DNA from: Diprion similis
Taxonomy: Eukaryota > Arthropoda > Insecta > Hymenoptera > Diprionidae
Reading direction: 5' to 3'
Assembly (NCBI RefSeq): GCF_021155765.1
Contig: NC_060108.1
Location: 8,901,425 to 8,965,424 of the forward strand
Length of the DNA stretch: 64,000 nt
Below the pieces are notes generated by a model. That model had not been told where the DNA came from. It worked only from the letters and a program-made list of their open reading frames with translations, and did no database searches. Made by a program: the position numbers and the translations under genes. Each line of letters begins with the position of its first letter. The stretch's first letter is position 1. This document shows positions 20,310-34,400 of this stretch, one piece after another.

Positions 20310-23300
20310 AAGGTTTCTCAGCCAAATATCAACTTTTTTCTGAATTTTTAAAGCAGGGCAGCTGAGTGTCTGGAGCTCTGTCGAACCCACCCAAGAATTT
20401 CAGGATCGGTTCATAAATAGCCGAGATCCGTTGAAAAAATGTGGAATTCCTGGCTATCTCGTCACTTAATCGAGATATCTTCAATTTTTTCGTCGGTCTG
20501 TGCTGAATGTCTGCGATTCTGACAAACGCGCATGACAATTCCAGGTTTCATTTGGAACTTGGTCAGAACGGTCAGAACCTACAAGAATCGAGGGTTTCTC
20601 AGCCAAATACCAACTTTTTTCTGAATTTTTGGAGCGGGGCAGCTGAGTGTCTGAAACTCTGTCGAACCCACCCAAGAATTTCAGGATCGGTTCATAAATA
20701 GCCGAGATCCGTTGAAAAATGTCGAATTTCTGGCTATCTCGTCTCTAAATCGAGATATCTTCAATTTTTCTGCTCTTCTGAGCTAAATGTCTGCGATTTT
20801 GACAAACGTGCATGACAATTCCAGGTTTCATTTGTAACTTGGTCGGAACTGTCAGAACCGACGAGAATCGAAGGTTTCTCATCCAAATACCAACTTTTTT
20901 CTGAATTTTCGGTGCGGGGCAGCTGAGTGTCTGAAGCTCTGTCAAACCCACCCAAGAATTTCAGGGTCGGTTGATAAATAGCCGAGATCCGTTGAAAAAA
21001 TGTAGAATTCCTGGCTATCTCGTCACTTAATCGAGATATCTTCAATTTTTCTGCTGGTCTGTGCTAAATGTCTGCGATTCTGACAAACGTGCATGACAAT
21101 TCCAGGTTTCATTCGTAACTTGGTCAGAACGGTCAGAACCGACGAGAATCGAAGGTTTCTCATCCGAATACCAACTTTTTTCTGAATTTTCGGTGCGGGG
21201 CAGCTGAGTGTCTGGAGCTCTGTCGAACCCACCCAAGAATTTCAGGATCGGTTCATAAATAGCCGAGATCCGTTGAAAAAATGTAGAATTCCTGGCTATC
21301 TCGTCACTTAATCGAGATATCTTCAATTTTTCTGCTGGTCTGTGCTAAATGTCTGCGATTCTGACGAACGTGCATGACAATTCCAGGTTTCATTCGTAAC
21401 TTGGTCAGAACGGTCAGAACCGACGAGAATCGAAGGTTTCTCATCCGAATACCAACTTTTTTCTGAATTTTCGGTGCGGGGCAGCTGAGTGTCTGGAGCT
21501 CTGTCGAACCCACCCAAGAATTTCAGGATCGGTTCATAAATAGCCGAGATCCGTTGAAAAAATGTAGAATTCCTGGCTATCTCGTCACTTAATCAAGTTA
21601 TCTTCAATTTTTCCGCTGGTCTGTGCTGAATGTCTGCGATTCTGACAAACGCGCATGACAATTCCAGGTTTCATTCGTAACTTGGTCAGAACGGTCGGAA
21701 CCGACGAGAATCGAGGGTTTCTCAGCCAGATACCAAATTTTTTCTGAATTTTTGGAGCGGGGCAGCTGAGTGTCTGGAACTCTGTCGAACCCACCCAAGA
21801 ATTTTAGGATCGGTCGATAAATAGCCGAGATCCGTTGAAAAAATGTAGAATTCCTGGCTATCTCGTCACTTAATCGAGATATCTTCAATTTTTCTGCTGG
21901 TCTGTGCTGAATGTCTGCGATTCTGACAAACGCGCATGACAATACCAGGTTTCATTCGTAACTTGGTCAGAACGATCGGAACCGACGAGAATCGAGGGTT
22001 TCTCAGCCAAATACCAAATTTTTTCTGAATTTTTGGAGCGGGGCAGCTGAGTGTCTGGAACTCTGTCGAACCCACCCAAGAATTTTAGGATCGGTTGATA
22101 AATAGCCGAGATCCGTTGAAAAACTGCGGAATTCCTGGCTATCTCGTCACTCAATCGAGATATCTTCAATTTTTCTGCTGGTCTGTGCTGAATGTCTGCG
22201 ATTCTGACAAACGCGCATGACAATACCAGGTTTCATTCGTAACTTGGTCAGAACGGTCGGAACCGACGAGAATCGAGGGTTTCTCAGCCCGATACCAACT
22301 TTTTTCTGAATCTTTGAAGCGGGGCAGCTGAGTGTCTGGAACTCTGTCGAACCCACCTAAGAATTTCAGGATCGGTTCGTAAATGGCCGAGATCCGTTAA
22401 AATATGTCGAATTTCTGGCTATCTCGTCACTTAATCGAGATATCTCCCATTTTTCTGCTGGTCTGAGCTAATTGTCTGCGACTCTGACAAACGCGCATGA
22501 CAATTCCAGGTTTCATTCGTAACTTGGTCAGAACGGTCAGAACCGACGAGAATTGAAGGTTTTTCATCCAAATACCAGCTTTTTTCTGAATTTTCGGTGC
22601 GGGCCAGCTGAGTGTCTGGAACTCTGTCGAACCCACCCAAGAATTTCAGGATCGGTTCGTAAATGGCCGAGATCCGTTGAGGAAATGTAGAATTCCTGGC
22701 TATCTCGTCACTTAATCGAGATATCTTCAATTTTTCTGCTGGTCTGAGCTAAATGTCCGCGATTCTGACAAACGCGCATGACAATTCCAGGTTTCATCCG
22801 TAACTTGGTCAGAACGGTCAGAACCGACGAGAATCGAAGGTTTTTTATCCAAATACCAACTTTTTTCTGAATTTTCGGTGCGGGGCAGCTGAGTGTCTGG
22901 AGCTCTGTCGAACCCACCCAAGAATTTCAGGATCGGTTCATAAATAGCCGAGATCCGTTGAAAAAATGTAGAATTCCTGGCTATCTCGTCACTTAATCGA
23001 GATATCTTCAATTTTTCTGCCGGTCTGAGCTAAATGTCTGCGATTCTGACAAACGCGCATGACAATTCCAGGTTTCATTCAAAACTTAGTCGGAACGGTC
23101 AGAACCAACGAAAATCGAAGGTTTCTCAGCCAAATACCATTTTTTTTTCTGAATTTTCAAAGCTGGGCGGCTGAGTGTCTGGAACTCTGTCGAACCCACC
23201 CAAGAATTCCAGAATCGGTTCATAAATAGCCGAGATCCGTGAAAAAATGTCGAATTTCTGGCTATCTCGTCTCTAAATCAAGATATCTTCAATGTTCCTG

Positions 23301-26300
23301 CTGGTCTGACCTGAATGTCTGCGATTCTGACGAACGCGCATGACAATTCCAGGTTTTATTCAAAACTTAGTCAGAGCGGTCAGAACCGACGAGAATCGAA
23401 GGTTCTCAGCCAAATACCAACTTTTTTCTGAATTTTCGGTGCGGGGCAGCTGAGTGTCTGGAGCTCTGTCGAACCCACCCAAGAATTTCAGGATCGGTTC
23501 ATAAATAGCCGAGATCCGTTGAAAAAATGTAGAATTCCTGGCTATCTCGTCACTTAATCGAGATATCTTCAATTTTTCTGCCGGTCTGAGCTAAATGTCT
23601 GCGATTCTGACAAACGCGCATGACAATTCCAGGTTTCATTCAAAACTTAGTCGGAACGGTCAGAACCAACGAAAATCGAAGGTTTCTCAGCCAAATACCA
23701 ACTTTTTTCTGAATTTTTGAAGCAGGGCAGCTGAGAGTCTGGAGCTTTGTCGAACCCACCCAAGAATTTCAGGATCGGTTCATAAATAGCCGAGATCCGT
23801 TGAAAAAATGTGGAATTCTTGGCTATCTCGTCACTTAATCGAGATATCTTCAGTTTTTCTGCTGTTCTGTTTGAAATGTCGGCGATTCTGACAAACGCGC
23901 ATGACAATTTAAGGTTTCATTCGCAACTTGGTCAGAACGGTCGGAACCGACAAGAATCGAGGGTTTCTTAGCCAAAAACCAACTTTTTCCTGAATTTTTG
24001 GAGCGGGGCAGCTGAGTGTCTAGAACTCTGTCGAACCCACCCAAGAATTTCAGAATCGGTTCATAAATAGCCGAGATCCGTTGAAAAATGTAGAATTCCT
24101 GGCTATCTCGTCACTTGATCGAGATATCTTCAATTTTTTCGCTCGTCTGTGCTGAATGTCTGCGATTCTGACAAACGCGCATGACAATTCCAGGTTTTAT
24201 CCGTAATTTGGTCAAAACGGTCGGAACCGACGAGAATCGAGGGTTTCTCAGCCAAATACCATTTTTTTTTCTGAATTTTCAAAGCTGGGCGGCTGAGTGT
24301 CTGGAACTCTGTCGAACCCACCCAAGAATTTCAGAATCGGTTCATAAATAGCCGAGATCCGTGAAAAAATGTCGAATTTCTGGCTATCTCGTCTCTAAAT
24401 CAAGATATCTTCAATGTTCCTGCTGGTCTGACCTGAATGTCTGCGATTCTGACGAACGCGCATGACAATTCCAGGTTTTATTCAAAACTTAGTCAGAGCG
24501 GTCAGAACCGACGAGAATCGAAGGTTCTCAGCCAAATACCAACTTTTTTCTGAATTTTTGAAGCAGGGCAGCTGAGTGTCTGGAGCTCTGTCGAACCCAC
24601 CCAAGAATTTCAGGATCGGTTCATAAATAGCCGAGATCCGTTGGAAAAATGTAGAATTCCTGGCTATCTCGTCACTTAATCGAGATATCTCCAATTTTTC
24701 TGCTGGTCTGTGCTAAATGTCTGCGATTCTGACAAACGCGCATGACACTTCCAGGTTCCATGCGTAACTTGGTCAGAATGGTCAGAACCGACGAGAATCG
24801 AGGGTTTCTCAGCCAAATACCAACTTTTTTCTGAATTTTCGTTGCGGGGCAGCTGAGTGTCTGGAGCTCTGTCGAACTCACCCAAGAATTTCAGGATTGG
24901 TTTATAAATAGCCGAGATCCGTTGAAAAAATGTAGAATTCCTGGCTATCTCGTCACTTAATCGAGATATCTTCAATTTTTCTGCTGGTCTGTGCTAAATG
25001 TCTGCGATTCTAACAAACGTGCATGACAATTCCAGGTTTCATTTGTAACTTGGTCAGAACGGTCGGAACCGACGAGAATCGAGGGTTTCTCAGCCAAATA
25101 CCGACTTTTATCTGAATTTTTAAAGCGGGGCAGCTGAGTGTCTGGAACTCTGTCAAACCCACCCAAGAATTTCAGGATCAGTTCATAAATAGCCGAGATC
25201 CGTTGCAGAAATGTGTAATTTCTGGCTATCTCGTCACCTAATCGAGATATCTTCAATTTTTCTGCCGGTCTGAGCTAAATGTCTGCGATTCTGACAAACG
25301 TGCATGACAATTCCAGGTTCCGTTCGTAACTTGGTCAGAACGGTCAGAACCGACGAGAATCGAAGGTTTCTCATCCGAATACCAACTTTTTTCTGAATTT
25401 TCGGTGCAGGGCAGCTGAGTGTCTGGGGCTCTGTCGAACCCACCCAAGAATGTCAGAATCGGTTGATAACTAGCCGAGATCCGTTAAAAAAATGTAGAAT
25501 TCCTGGCTATCTCGTCACTTAATCGAGATATCTTCAATTTTTCTGCTGGTCTGTGCTGAATGTCTGCGATTCTGACATACCCGCATGACAATTCCAGGTT
25601 TCATTCGTAAATTGGTCAGAACGGTCGGAACCGACGAGAATCGAGGGTTTCTCAGCCAAATATCAACTTTTTTCTGAATTTTTAAAGCAGGGCAGCTGAG
25701 TGTCTGGAGCTCTGTCGAACCCACCCAAGAATTTCAGGATCGGTTCATAAATAGCCGAGATCCGTTGAAAAAATGTGGAATTCCTGGCTATCTCGTCACT
25801 TAATCGAGATATCTTCAATTTTTTCGTCGGTCTGTGCTGAATGTCTGCGATTCTGACAAACGCGCATGACAATTCCAGGTTTCATTTGGAACTTGGTCAG
25901 AACGGTCAGAACCTACAAGAATCGAGGGTTTCTCAGCCAAATACCAACTTTTTTCTGAATTTTTGGAGCGGGGCAGCTGAGTGTCTGAAACTCTGTCGAA
26001 CCCACCCAAGAATTTCAGGATCGGTTCATAAATAGCCGAGATCCGTTGAAAAATGTCGAATTTCTGGCTATCTCGTCTCTAAATCGAGATATCTTCAATT
26101 TTTCTGCTCTTCTAAGCTAAATGTCTGCGATTTTGACAAACGTGCATGACAATTCCAGGTTTCATTTGTAACTTGGTCGGAACTGTCAGAACCGACGAGA
26201 ATCGAAGGTTTCTCATCCAAATACCAACTTTTTTCTGAATTTTCGGTGCGGGGCAGCTGAGTGTCTGAAGCTCTGTCAAACCCACCCAAGAATTTCAGGG

Positions 26301-29300
26301 TCGGTTGATAAATAGCCGAGATCCGTTGAAAAAATGTAGAATTCCTGGCTATCTCGTCACTTAATCGAGATATCTTCAATTTTTCTGCTGGTCTGTGCTA
26401 AATGTCTGCGATTCTGACAAACGTGCATGACAATTCCAGGTTTCATTCGTAACTTGGTCAGAACGGTCAGAACCGACGAGAATCGAAGGTTTCTCATCCG
26501 AATACCAACTTTTTTCTGAATTTTCGGTGCGGGGCAGCTGAGTGTCTGGCGCTCTGTCGAACCCACCCAAGAATTTCAGGATCGGTTCATAAATAGCCGA
26601 GATCCGTTGAAAAAATGTAGAATTCCTGGCTATCTCGTCACTTAATCGAGATATCTCCAATTTTTCTGCTGGTCTGTGCTAAATGTCTGCGATTCTGACG
26701 AACGTGCATGACAATTCCAGGTTTCATTCGTAACTTGGTCAGAACGGTCAGAACCGACGAGAATCGAAGGTTTCTCATCCGAATACCAACTTTTTTCTGA
26801 ATTTTCGGTGCGGGGCAGCTGAGTGTCTGGAGCTCTGTCGAACCCACCCAAGAATTTCAGGATCGGTTCATAAATAGCCGAGATCCGTTGAAAAAATGTA
26901 GAATTCCTGGCTATCTCGTCACTTAATCAAGTTATCTTCAATTTTTCCGCTGGTCTGTGCTGAATGTCTGCGATTCTGACAAACGCGCATGACAATTCCA
27001 GGTTTCATTCGTAACTTGGTCAGAACGGTCGGAACCGACGAGAATCGAGGGTTTCTCAGCCAGATACCAACTTTTTCCTGAATTTTCGGTGCGGGGCGGC
27101 TGAGTGTCTGGAACTCTGTCGAACCCACCCAAGAATTCCAGAATCGGTTCATAAATAGCCGAGATCCGTGAAAAAATGTCGAATTTCTGGCTATCTCGTC
27201 TCTAAATCAAGATATCTTCAATGTTCCTGCTGGTCTGACCTGAATGTCTGCGATTCTGACGAACGCGCATGACAATTCCAGGTTTTATTCAAAACTTAGT
27301 CAGAGCGGTCAGAACCGACGAGAATCGAAGGTTCTCAGCCAAATACCAACTTTTTTCTGAATTTTCGGTGCGGGGCAGCTGAGTGTCTGGAGCTCTGTCG
27401 AACCCACCCAAGAATTTCAGGATCGGTTCATAAATAGCTGAGATCCGTTGAAAAAATGTAGAATTCCTGGCTATCTCGTCACTTAATCGAGATATCTTCA
27501 ATTTTTCTGCCGGTCTGAGCTAAATGTCTGCGATTCTGACAAACGCGCATGACAATTCCAGGTTTCATTCAAAACTTAGTCGGAACGGTCAGAACCAACG
27601 AAAATCGAAGGTTTCTCAGCCAAATACCAACTTTTTTCTGAATTTTTGAAGCAGGGCAGCTGAGAGTCTGGAGCTTTGTCGAACCCACCCAAGAATTTCA
27701 GGATCGGTTCATAAATAGCCGAGATCCGTTGAAAAAATGTGGAATTCTTGGCTATCTCGTCACTTAATCGAGATATCTTCAATTTTTCTGCTGTTCTGTT
27801 TGAAATGTCGGCGATTCTGACAAACGCGCATGACAATTTAAGGTTTCATTCGCAACTTGGTCAGAACGGTCGGAACCGACAAGAATCGAGGGTTTCTTAG
27901 CCAAAAACCAACTTTTTCCTGAATTTTTGGAGCGGGGCAGCTGAGTGTCTAGAACTCTGTCGAACCCACCCAAGAATTTCAGAATCGGTTCATAAATAGC
28001 CGAGATCCGTTGAAAAATGTAGAATTCCTGGCTATCTCGTCACTTGATCGAGATATCTTCAATTTTTTCGCTCGTCTGTGCTGAATGTCTGCGATTCTGA
28101 CAAACGCGCATGACAATTCCAGGTTTTATCCGTAATTTGGTCAAAACGGTCGGAACCGACGAGAATCGAGGGTTTCTCAGCCAAATACCATTTTTTTTTC
28201 TGAATTTTCAAAGCTGGGCGGCTGAGTGTCTGGAACTCTGTCGAACCCACCCAAGAATTTCAGAATCGGTTCATAAATAGCCGAGATCCGTGAAAAAATG
28301 TCGAATTTCTGGCTATCTCGTCTCTAAATCAAGATATCTTCAATGTTCCTGCTGGTCTGACCTGAATGTCTGCGATTCTGACGAACGCGCATGACAATTC
28401 CAGGTTTTATTCAAAACTTAGTCAGAGCGGTCAGAACCGACGAGAATCGAAGGTTCTCAGCCAAATACCAACTTTTTTCTGAATTTTTGAAGCAGGGCAG
28501 CTGAGTGTCTGGAGCTCTGTCGAACCCACCCAAGAATTTCAGGATCGGTTCATAAATAGCCGAGATCCGTTGGAAAAATGTAGAATTCCTGGCTATCTCG
28601 TCACTTAATCGAGATATCTCCAATTTTTCTGCTGGTCTGTGCTAAATGTCTGCGATTCTGACAAACGCGCATGACACTTCCAGGTTCCATGCGTAACTTG
28701 GTCAGAATGGTCAGAACCGACGAGAATCGAGGGTTTCTCAGCCAAATACCAACTTTTTTCTGAATTTTCGTTGCGGGGCAGCTGAGTGTCTGGAGCTCTG
28801 TCGAACTCACCCAAGAATTTCAGGATTGGTTTATAAATAGCCGAGATCCGTTGAAAAAATGTAGAATTCCTGGCTATCTCGTCACTTAATCGAGATATCC
28901 TCAATTTTTCTGCTGGTCTGTGCTAAATGTCTGCGATTCTAACAAACGTGCATGACAATTCCAGGTTTCATTCGTAACTTGGTCAGAACGGTCGGAACCG
29001 ACGAGAATCGAGGGTTTCTCAGCCAAATACCAACTTTTATCTGAATTTCAAAGCAGGGCAGCTGAGTGTCTGGAGCTCTGTCGATCCCACCCAAGAATTT
29101 CAGGATCGGTTCATAAATAGCCGAGATCCGTTGAAAAAATGTAGAATTCCTGGCTATCTCGTCACTTAATCGAGATATCTTCAATTTTTCTGCTGGTCTG
29201 TGCTAAATGTCTGCGATTCTGACAAACGTGCATGACAATTCCAGGTTTCATTCGTAACTTGGTCAGAACGGTCAGAACCGACGAGAATCGAAGGTTTCTC

Positions 29301-30145
29301 ATCCGAATACCAACTTTTTTCTGAATTCTCGGTGCGGGGCAGCTGAGTGTCTGGAGCTCTGTCGAACCCACCCAAGAATCTCAGGATCGGTTCATAAATA
29401 GCCGAGATCCGTTGAAAAAATGTAGAATTCCTAGCTATCACGTCACTTAATCGAGATATCTTCAATTTTTTTGCTGGCCTGTGCTGAATGTCTGCGATTC
29501 TGACAAACACGCATGACAATTCCAGGTTTCATTCGTAACTTGGTCAGAACGGTCGGAACCGACGAGAATCGAGGGTTTCTCAGCCAAATACCAACTTTTT
29601 TCTGAATTTTTAAAGCGGGGCAGCTGAGTGTCTGGAACTCTGTCAAACCCACCCAAGAATTTCAGGATCAGTTCATAAATAGCCGAGATCCGTTGCAGAA
29701 ATGTGTAATTTCTGGCTATCTCGTCACCTAATCGAGATATCTTCAATTTTTCTGCCGGTCTGAGCTAAATGTCTGCGATTCTGACAAACGTGCATGACAA
29801 TTCCAGGTTCCGTTCGTAACTTGGTCAGAACGGTCAGAACCGACGAGAATCGAAGGTTTCTCATCCGAATACCAACTTTTTTCTGAATTTTCGGTGCAGG
29901 GCAGCTGAGTGTCTGGGGCTCTGTCGAACCCACCCAAGAATGTCAGAATCGGTTGATAACTAGCCGAGATCCGTTAAAAAAATGTAGAATTCCTGGCTAT
30001 CTCGTCACTTAATCGAGATATCTTCAATTTTTCTGCTGGTCTGTGCTGAATGTCTGCGATTCTGACATACCCGCATGACAATTCCAGGTTTCATTCGTAA
30101 ATTGGTCAGAACGGTCGGAACCGACGAGAATCGAGGGTTTCTCAG
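20310..30145. repeat. Tandem duplication of a 19-monomer unit, second copy rearranged
   Basis: 20310-21735 matches 25644-27069 at offset 5334 (19 monomers). 23165-25115 matches 27094-29044 at offset 3929 (14 monomers). 25090-25655 matches 29580-30145 at offset 4490 (16 monomers). This reads as one 5.3-kb unit duplicated in tandem, with five monomers lost and two gained in the second copy. Private variants are shared, for example the TTTCATTTGGAAC and GAACCTACAAG pattern at 20545-20585 and 25879-25919. Confidence 0.85.
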
Positions 30146-31408
30146 CCAAAAACCAACTTTTTTCTGAATTTCAAAGCAGGGCAGCTAAGTGTCTGGAGCT
30201 CTGTCGAACCCACCCAAGAATTTCAGGATCGGTTCATAAATAGCCGAGATCCGTTGAAAAAATGTAGAATTCCTGGCTATCTCGTCACTTAATCGAGATA
30301 TCTTCAATTTTTCTGCTGGTCTGTGCTGAATGTCTGCGATTCTGACATACCCGCATGACAATTCCAGGTTCCATTCGTAACTTGGTCAGAACGGTCGGAA
30401 CCGACGAGAATCGAGGGTTCCTCAGCCAAATACCAACTTTTTTCTGAATTTTTAAAGCGGGGCAGCTGAGTGTCTGGAACTCTGTCGAACCCACCCAAGA
30501 ATTTCAGGATCGGTTCATAAATAGCCGAGATCCGTTGAAAAAATGTAGAATTCCTGGCTATCTCGTCACTTAATCGAGATATCTTCAGTTTTTCTGCTGG
30601 TCTGTGCTAAATGTCTGCGATTCTGACAAACGTGCATGACAATTCCACGTTGTATTCGTAACTTGGTCAGAACGGTCAGAACCGACGAGAATCGAAGGTT
30701 TCTCATCCGAATACCAACTTTTTTCTGAATTTTCGGTGCGGGGCAGCTGAGTGTCTGGAGCTCTGTCGAACCCACCCAAGAATTTCAGGATCGGTTCATA
30801 AATAGCCGAGATCTGTTGCAAAAATGTAGAATTTCTGGCTATCCCGTCACTTAATCGAGATATCTTCAATTTTTCTGCTGGTCTGAGCTAAATGTCTGCG
30901 ATTCTGACAAACGTGCATGACAATTCCAGGTTTCATTCGTAACTTGGTCAGAACGGTCAGAACCGACGAGAATCGAAGGTCTCTCATCCAAATACCATCT
31001 TTTTCCGGAATTTTCGGTGCGGGGCAGCTGAGTGTCTGGAGCTCTGTCGAACCCACTCAAGAATTTCAGGATCGGTTCATAAATAGCCGAGATCCGTTGA
31101 AAAAATGTGGAATTCCTGGCGATCTCGTAACTTAATCGAGATATCTTCAATTTTTCCGTCGGTCTGTGCTGAATGTCTGCGATTCTGACAAACGCGCATG
31201 ACAATTCCAGGTTTCATTTGTAACTTGGTCAGAACGGTCAGAACCTACGAGAATCGAGGGTTTCTCAGCCAAATACCAACTTCTTTCTGAATTTTCGGTG
31301 CAGGGCAGCTGAGTGTCTGGGGCTCTGTCGAACCCACCCAAGAATGTCAGAATCGGTTGATAACTAGCCGAGATCCGTTGAAAAAATGTAAAATTCCTGG
31401 CTATCTCG

Positions 31409-34400
31409 TCACTTAATCGAGATATCTTCAATTTTTCTGCTGGTCTGTGCTGAATGTCTGCGATTCTGACATACCCGCATGACAATTCCAGGTTTCATTC
31501 GTAACTTGGTCAGAACGGTCGGATCCGACGAGAATCGAGGGTTTCTCAGCCAAAAACCAACTTTTTTCTGAATTTCGAAGCAGGGCAGCTGAGTGTCTGG
31601 AGCTCTGTCGAACCCACCCAAGAATTTCAGGATCGGTTCATAAATAGCCGAGATCCGTTGAAAAAATGTAGAATTCCTGGCTATCTCGTCACTTAATCGA
31701 GATATCTTCAATTTTTCTGCTGGTCTGTGCTGAATGTCTGCGATTCTGACATACCCGCATGACAATTCCAGGTTTCATTCGTAACTTGGTCAGAACGGTC
31801 GGAACCGACGAGAATCGAGGGTTCCTCAGCCAAATACCAACTTTTTTCTGAATTTTTAAAGCGGGGCAGCTGAGTGTCTGGAACTCTGTCGAACCCACCC
31901 AAGAAATTCAGGATCGGTTCATAAATAGCCGAGATCCGTTGAAAAAATGTAGAATTCCTGGCTATCTCGTCACTTAATCGAGATATCTTCAGTTTTTCTG
32001 CTGGTCTGTGCTAAATGTCTGCGATTCTGACAAACGTGCATGACAATTCCAGGTTTTATTCGTAACTTGGTCAGAACGGTCAGAACCGACGAGAATCGAA
32101 GGTTTCTCATCCGAATACCAACTTTTTTTTGAATTCTCGGTGCGGGGCAGCTGAGTGTCTGGAGCTCTGTCGAACCCACCCAAGAATTTCAGGATCGGTT
32201 CATAAATAGCCGAGATCTGTTGCAAAAATGTAGAATATCTGGCTATCTCGTCACTTAATCGAGATATCTTCAATTTTTCTGCTGGTCTGAGCTAAATGTC
32301 TGCGATTCTGACAATCGTGCATGACAATTTCAGGTTTCATTCGTAACTTGGTCAGAACGGTCAGAACCGACGAGAATCGAAGGTCTCTCATCCAAATACC
32401 AACTTTTTCCTGAATTTTCGGTGCGGGGCAGCTGAGTGTCTGGAGCTCTGTCGAACCCACTCAAGAATTTCAGGATCGGTTTATAAATAGCCGAGATCCG
32501 TTGCAAAAATGTAGAATTCCTGGCTATCTCGTCACTCAATCGAGATATCTTCAATTTTTCTGCTGGTCTGAGCTAAATGTCTGCGATTCTGACAAACGTG
32601 CATGACAATTCCAGGTTTCATTCGTAACTTGGTCAGAACGTTCAGAACCGACGAGAATCGAAGGTCTCTCATCCAAATACCAACTTTTTCCTGAATTTTC
32701 GGTGCGGGGCAGCTGAGTGTCTGGAACTCTGTCGAACCCACTCAAGAATTTCAGGATCGGTTCATAAATGTCTGAGATCCGTTGCAAAAATGTAGAATTC
32801 CTGGCTATCTCGTCACTCAATCGAGATATCTTCAATTTTTCTGCTGGTCTGAGCTAAATGTCTGCGATTCTGACAAACGTGCATGACAATTCCAGGTTTC
32901 ATTCGTAACTTGGTCAGAACGGTCAGAACCGACGAGAATCGAAGGTTTCTCAGCCAAATACCAACTTTTTTCTGAATTTTAAAGCAGGGCAGCTGAGTGT
33001 CTGGAGCTCTGTCGAACCCACCCAAGAATTTCAGGATCGGTTCATAAATAGCTGAGATCCGTTGAAAAAATGTAGAATTCCTGGCTATCTCGTCACTTAA
33101 TCGAGATATCTTCAATTTTTCTGCTGGTCTGTGCTAAATGTCTGCGATTCTGACAAACGTGCATGACAATTCCAGGTTTCATTCGTCACTTGGTCAGAAC
33201 GGTCAGAACCGACGAGAATCGAAGGTTTCTCATCCGAATACCAACTTTTTTCTGAATTTTCGGTGCGGGGCAGCTAAGTGTCTAGAGCTCTTTCGAACCC
33301 ACCCAAGAATTTCAGGATCGATTCATAAATAGCCGAGATCCGTTGCAGAAATGTAGAATTCCTGGCTGTCTCGTCACTTAATCGAGATATCTTCAATTTT
33401 TCTGCTGGTCTGAGCTAAATGTCTGCGATTCTGACAAACGTGCATGACAATTCCAGGGTTCATTCGTAACTTGGTCAGAACGGTCAGAACCGACGAGAAT
33501 CGAAGGTTTCTCAGCCAAATACCAACTTTTTTCTGAATTTCAAAGCAGGGCAGCTGAGTGTCTGGAGCTCTGTCGAACCCACCCAAGAATTTCAGAATCC
33601 GTTTATAAATAGCCGAGATCCGTTGAAAAAATACAGAATTCCTGGCTATCTCGTCACTTAATCGAGATATCTTCAATTTTTCTGCTGGTCTGTGCTAAAT
33701 GTCTGCGTTTCTGACATACCCGCATGACAATTCCAGGTTTCATTCGTAACTTGGTCAGAACGGTCGGAACCGACGAGAATCGAGGGTTTCTCAGCCAAAA
33801 ACCAACTTTTTTCTGAATTTCGAAGCAGGGCAGCTGAGTGTCTGGAGCTCTGTCGAACCCACCCAAGAATTTCAGGATCGGTTCATAAATAGCCGAGATC
33901 CGTTGAAAAAATGTAGAATTCCTGGCTATCTCGTCACTTAATCGAGATATCTTCAATTTTTCTGCTGGTCTGTGCTGAATGTCTGCGATTCTGACATACC
34001 CGCATGACAATTCCAGGTTTCATTCGTAACTTGGTCAGAACGGTCGGAACCGACGAGAATCGAGGGTTCCTCAGCCAAATACCAACTTTTTTCTGAATTT
34101 TTAAAGCGGGGCAGCTGAGTGTCTGGAACACTGTCGAACCCACCCAAGAAATTCAGGATCGGTTCATAAATAGCCGAGATCCGTTGAAAAAATGTAGAAT
34201 TCCTGGCTATCTCGTCACTTAATCGAGATATCTTCAGTTTTTCTGCTGGTCTGTGCTAAATGTCTGCGATTCTGACAAACGTGCATGACAATTCCAGGTT
34301 TTATTCGTAACTTGGTCAGAACGGTCAGAACCGACGAGAATCGAAGGTTTCTCATCCGAATACCAACTTTTTTTTGAATTTTCGGTGCGGGGCAGCTGAG

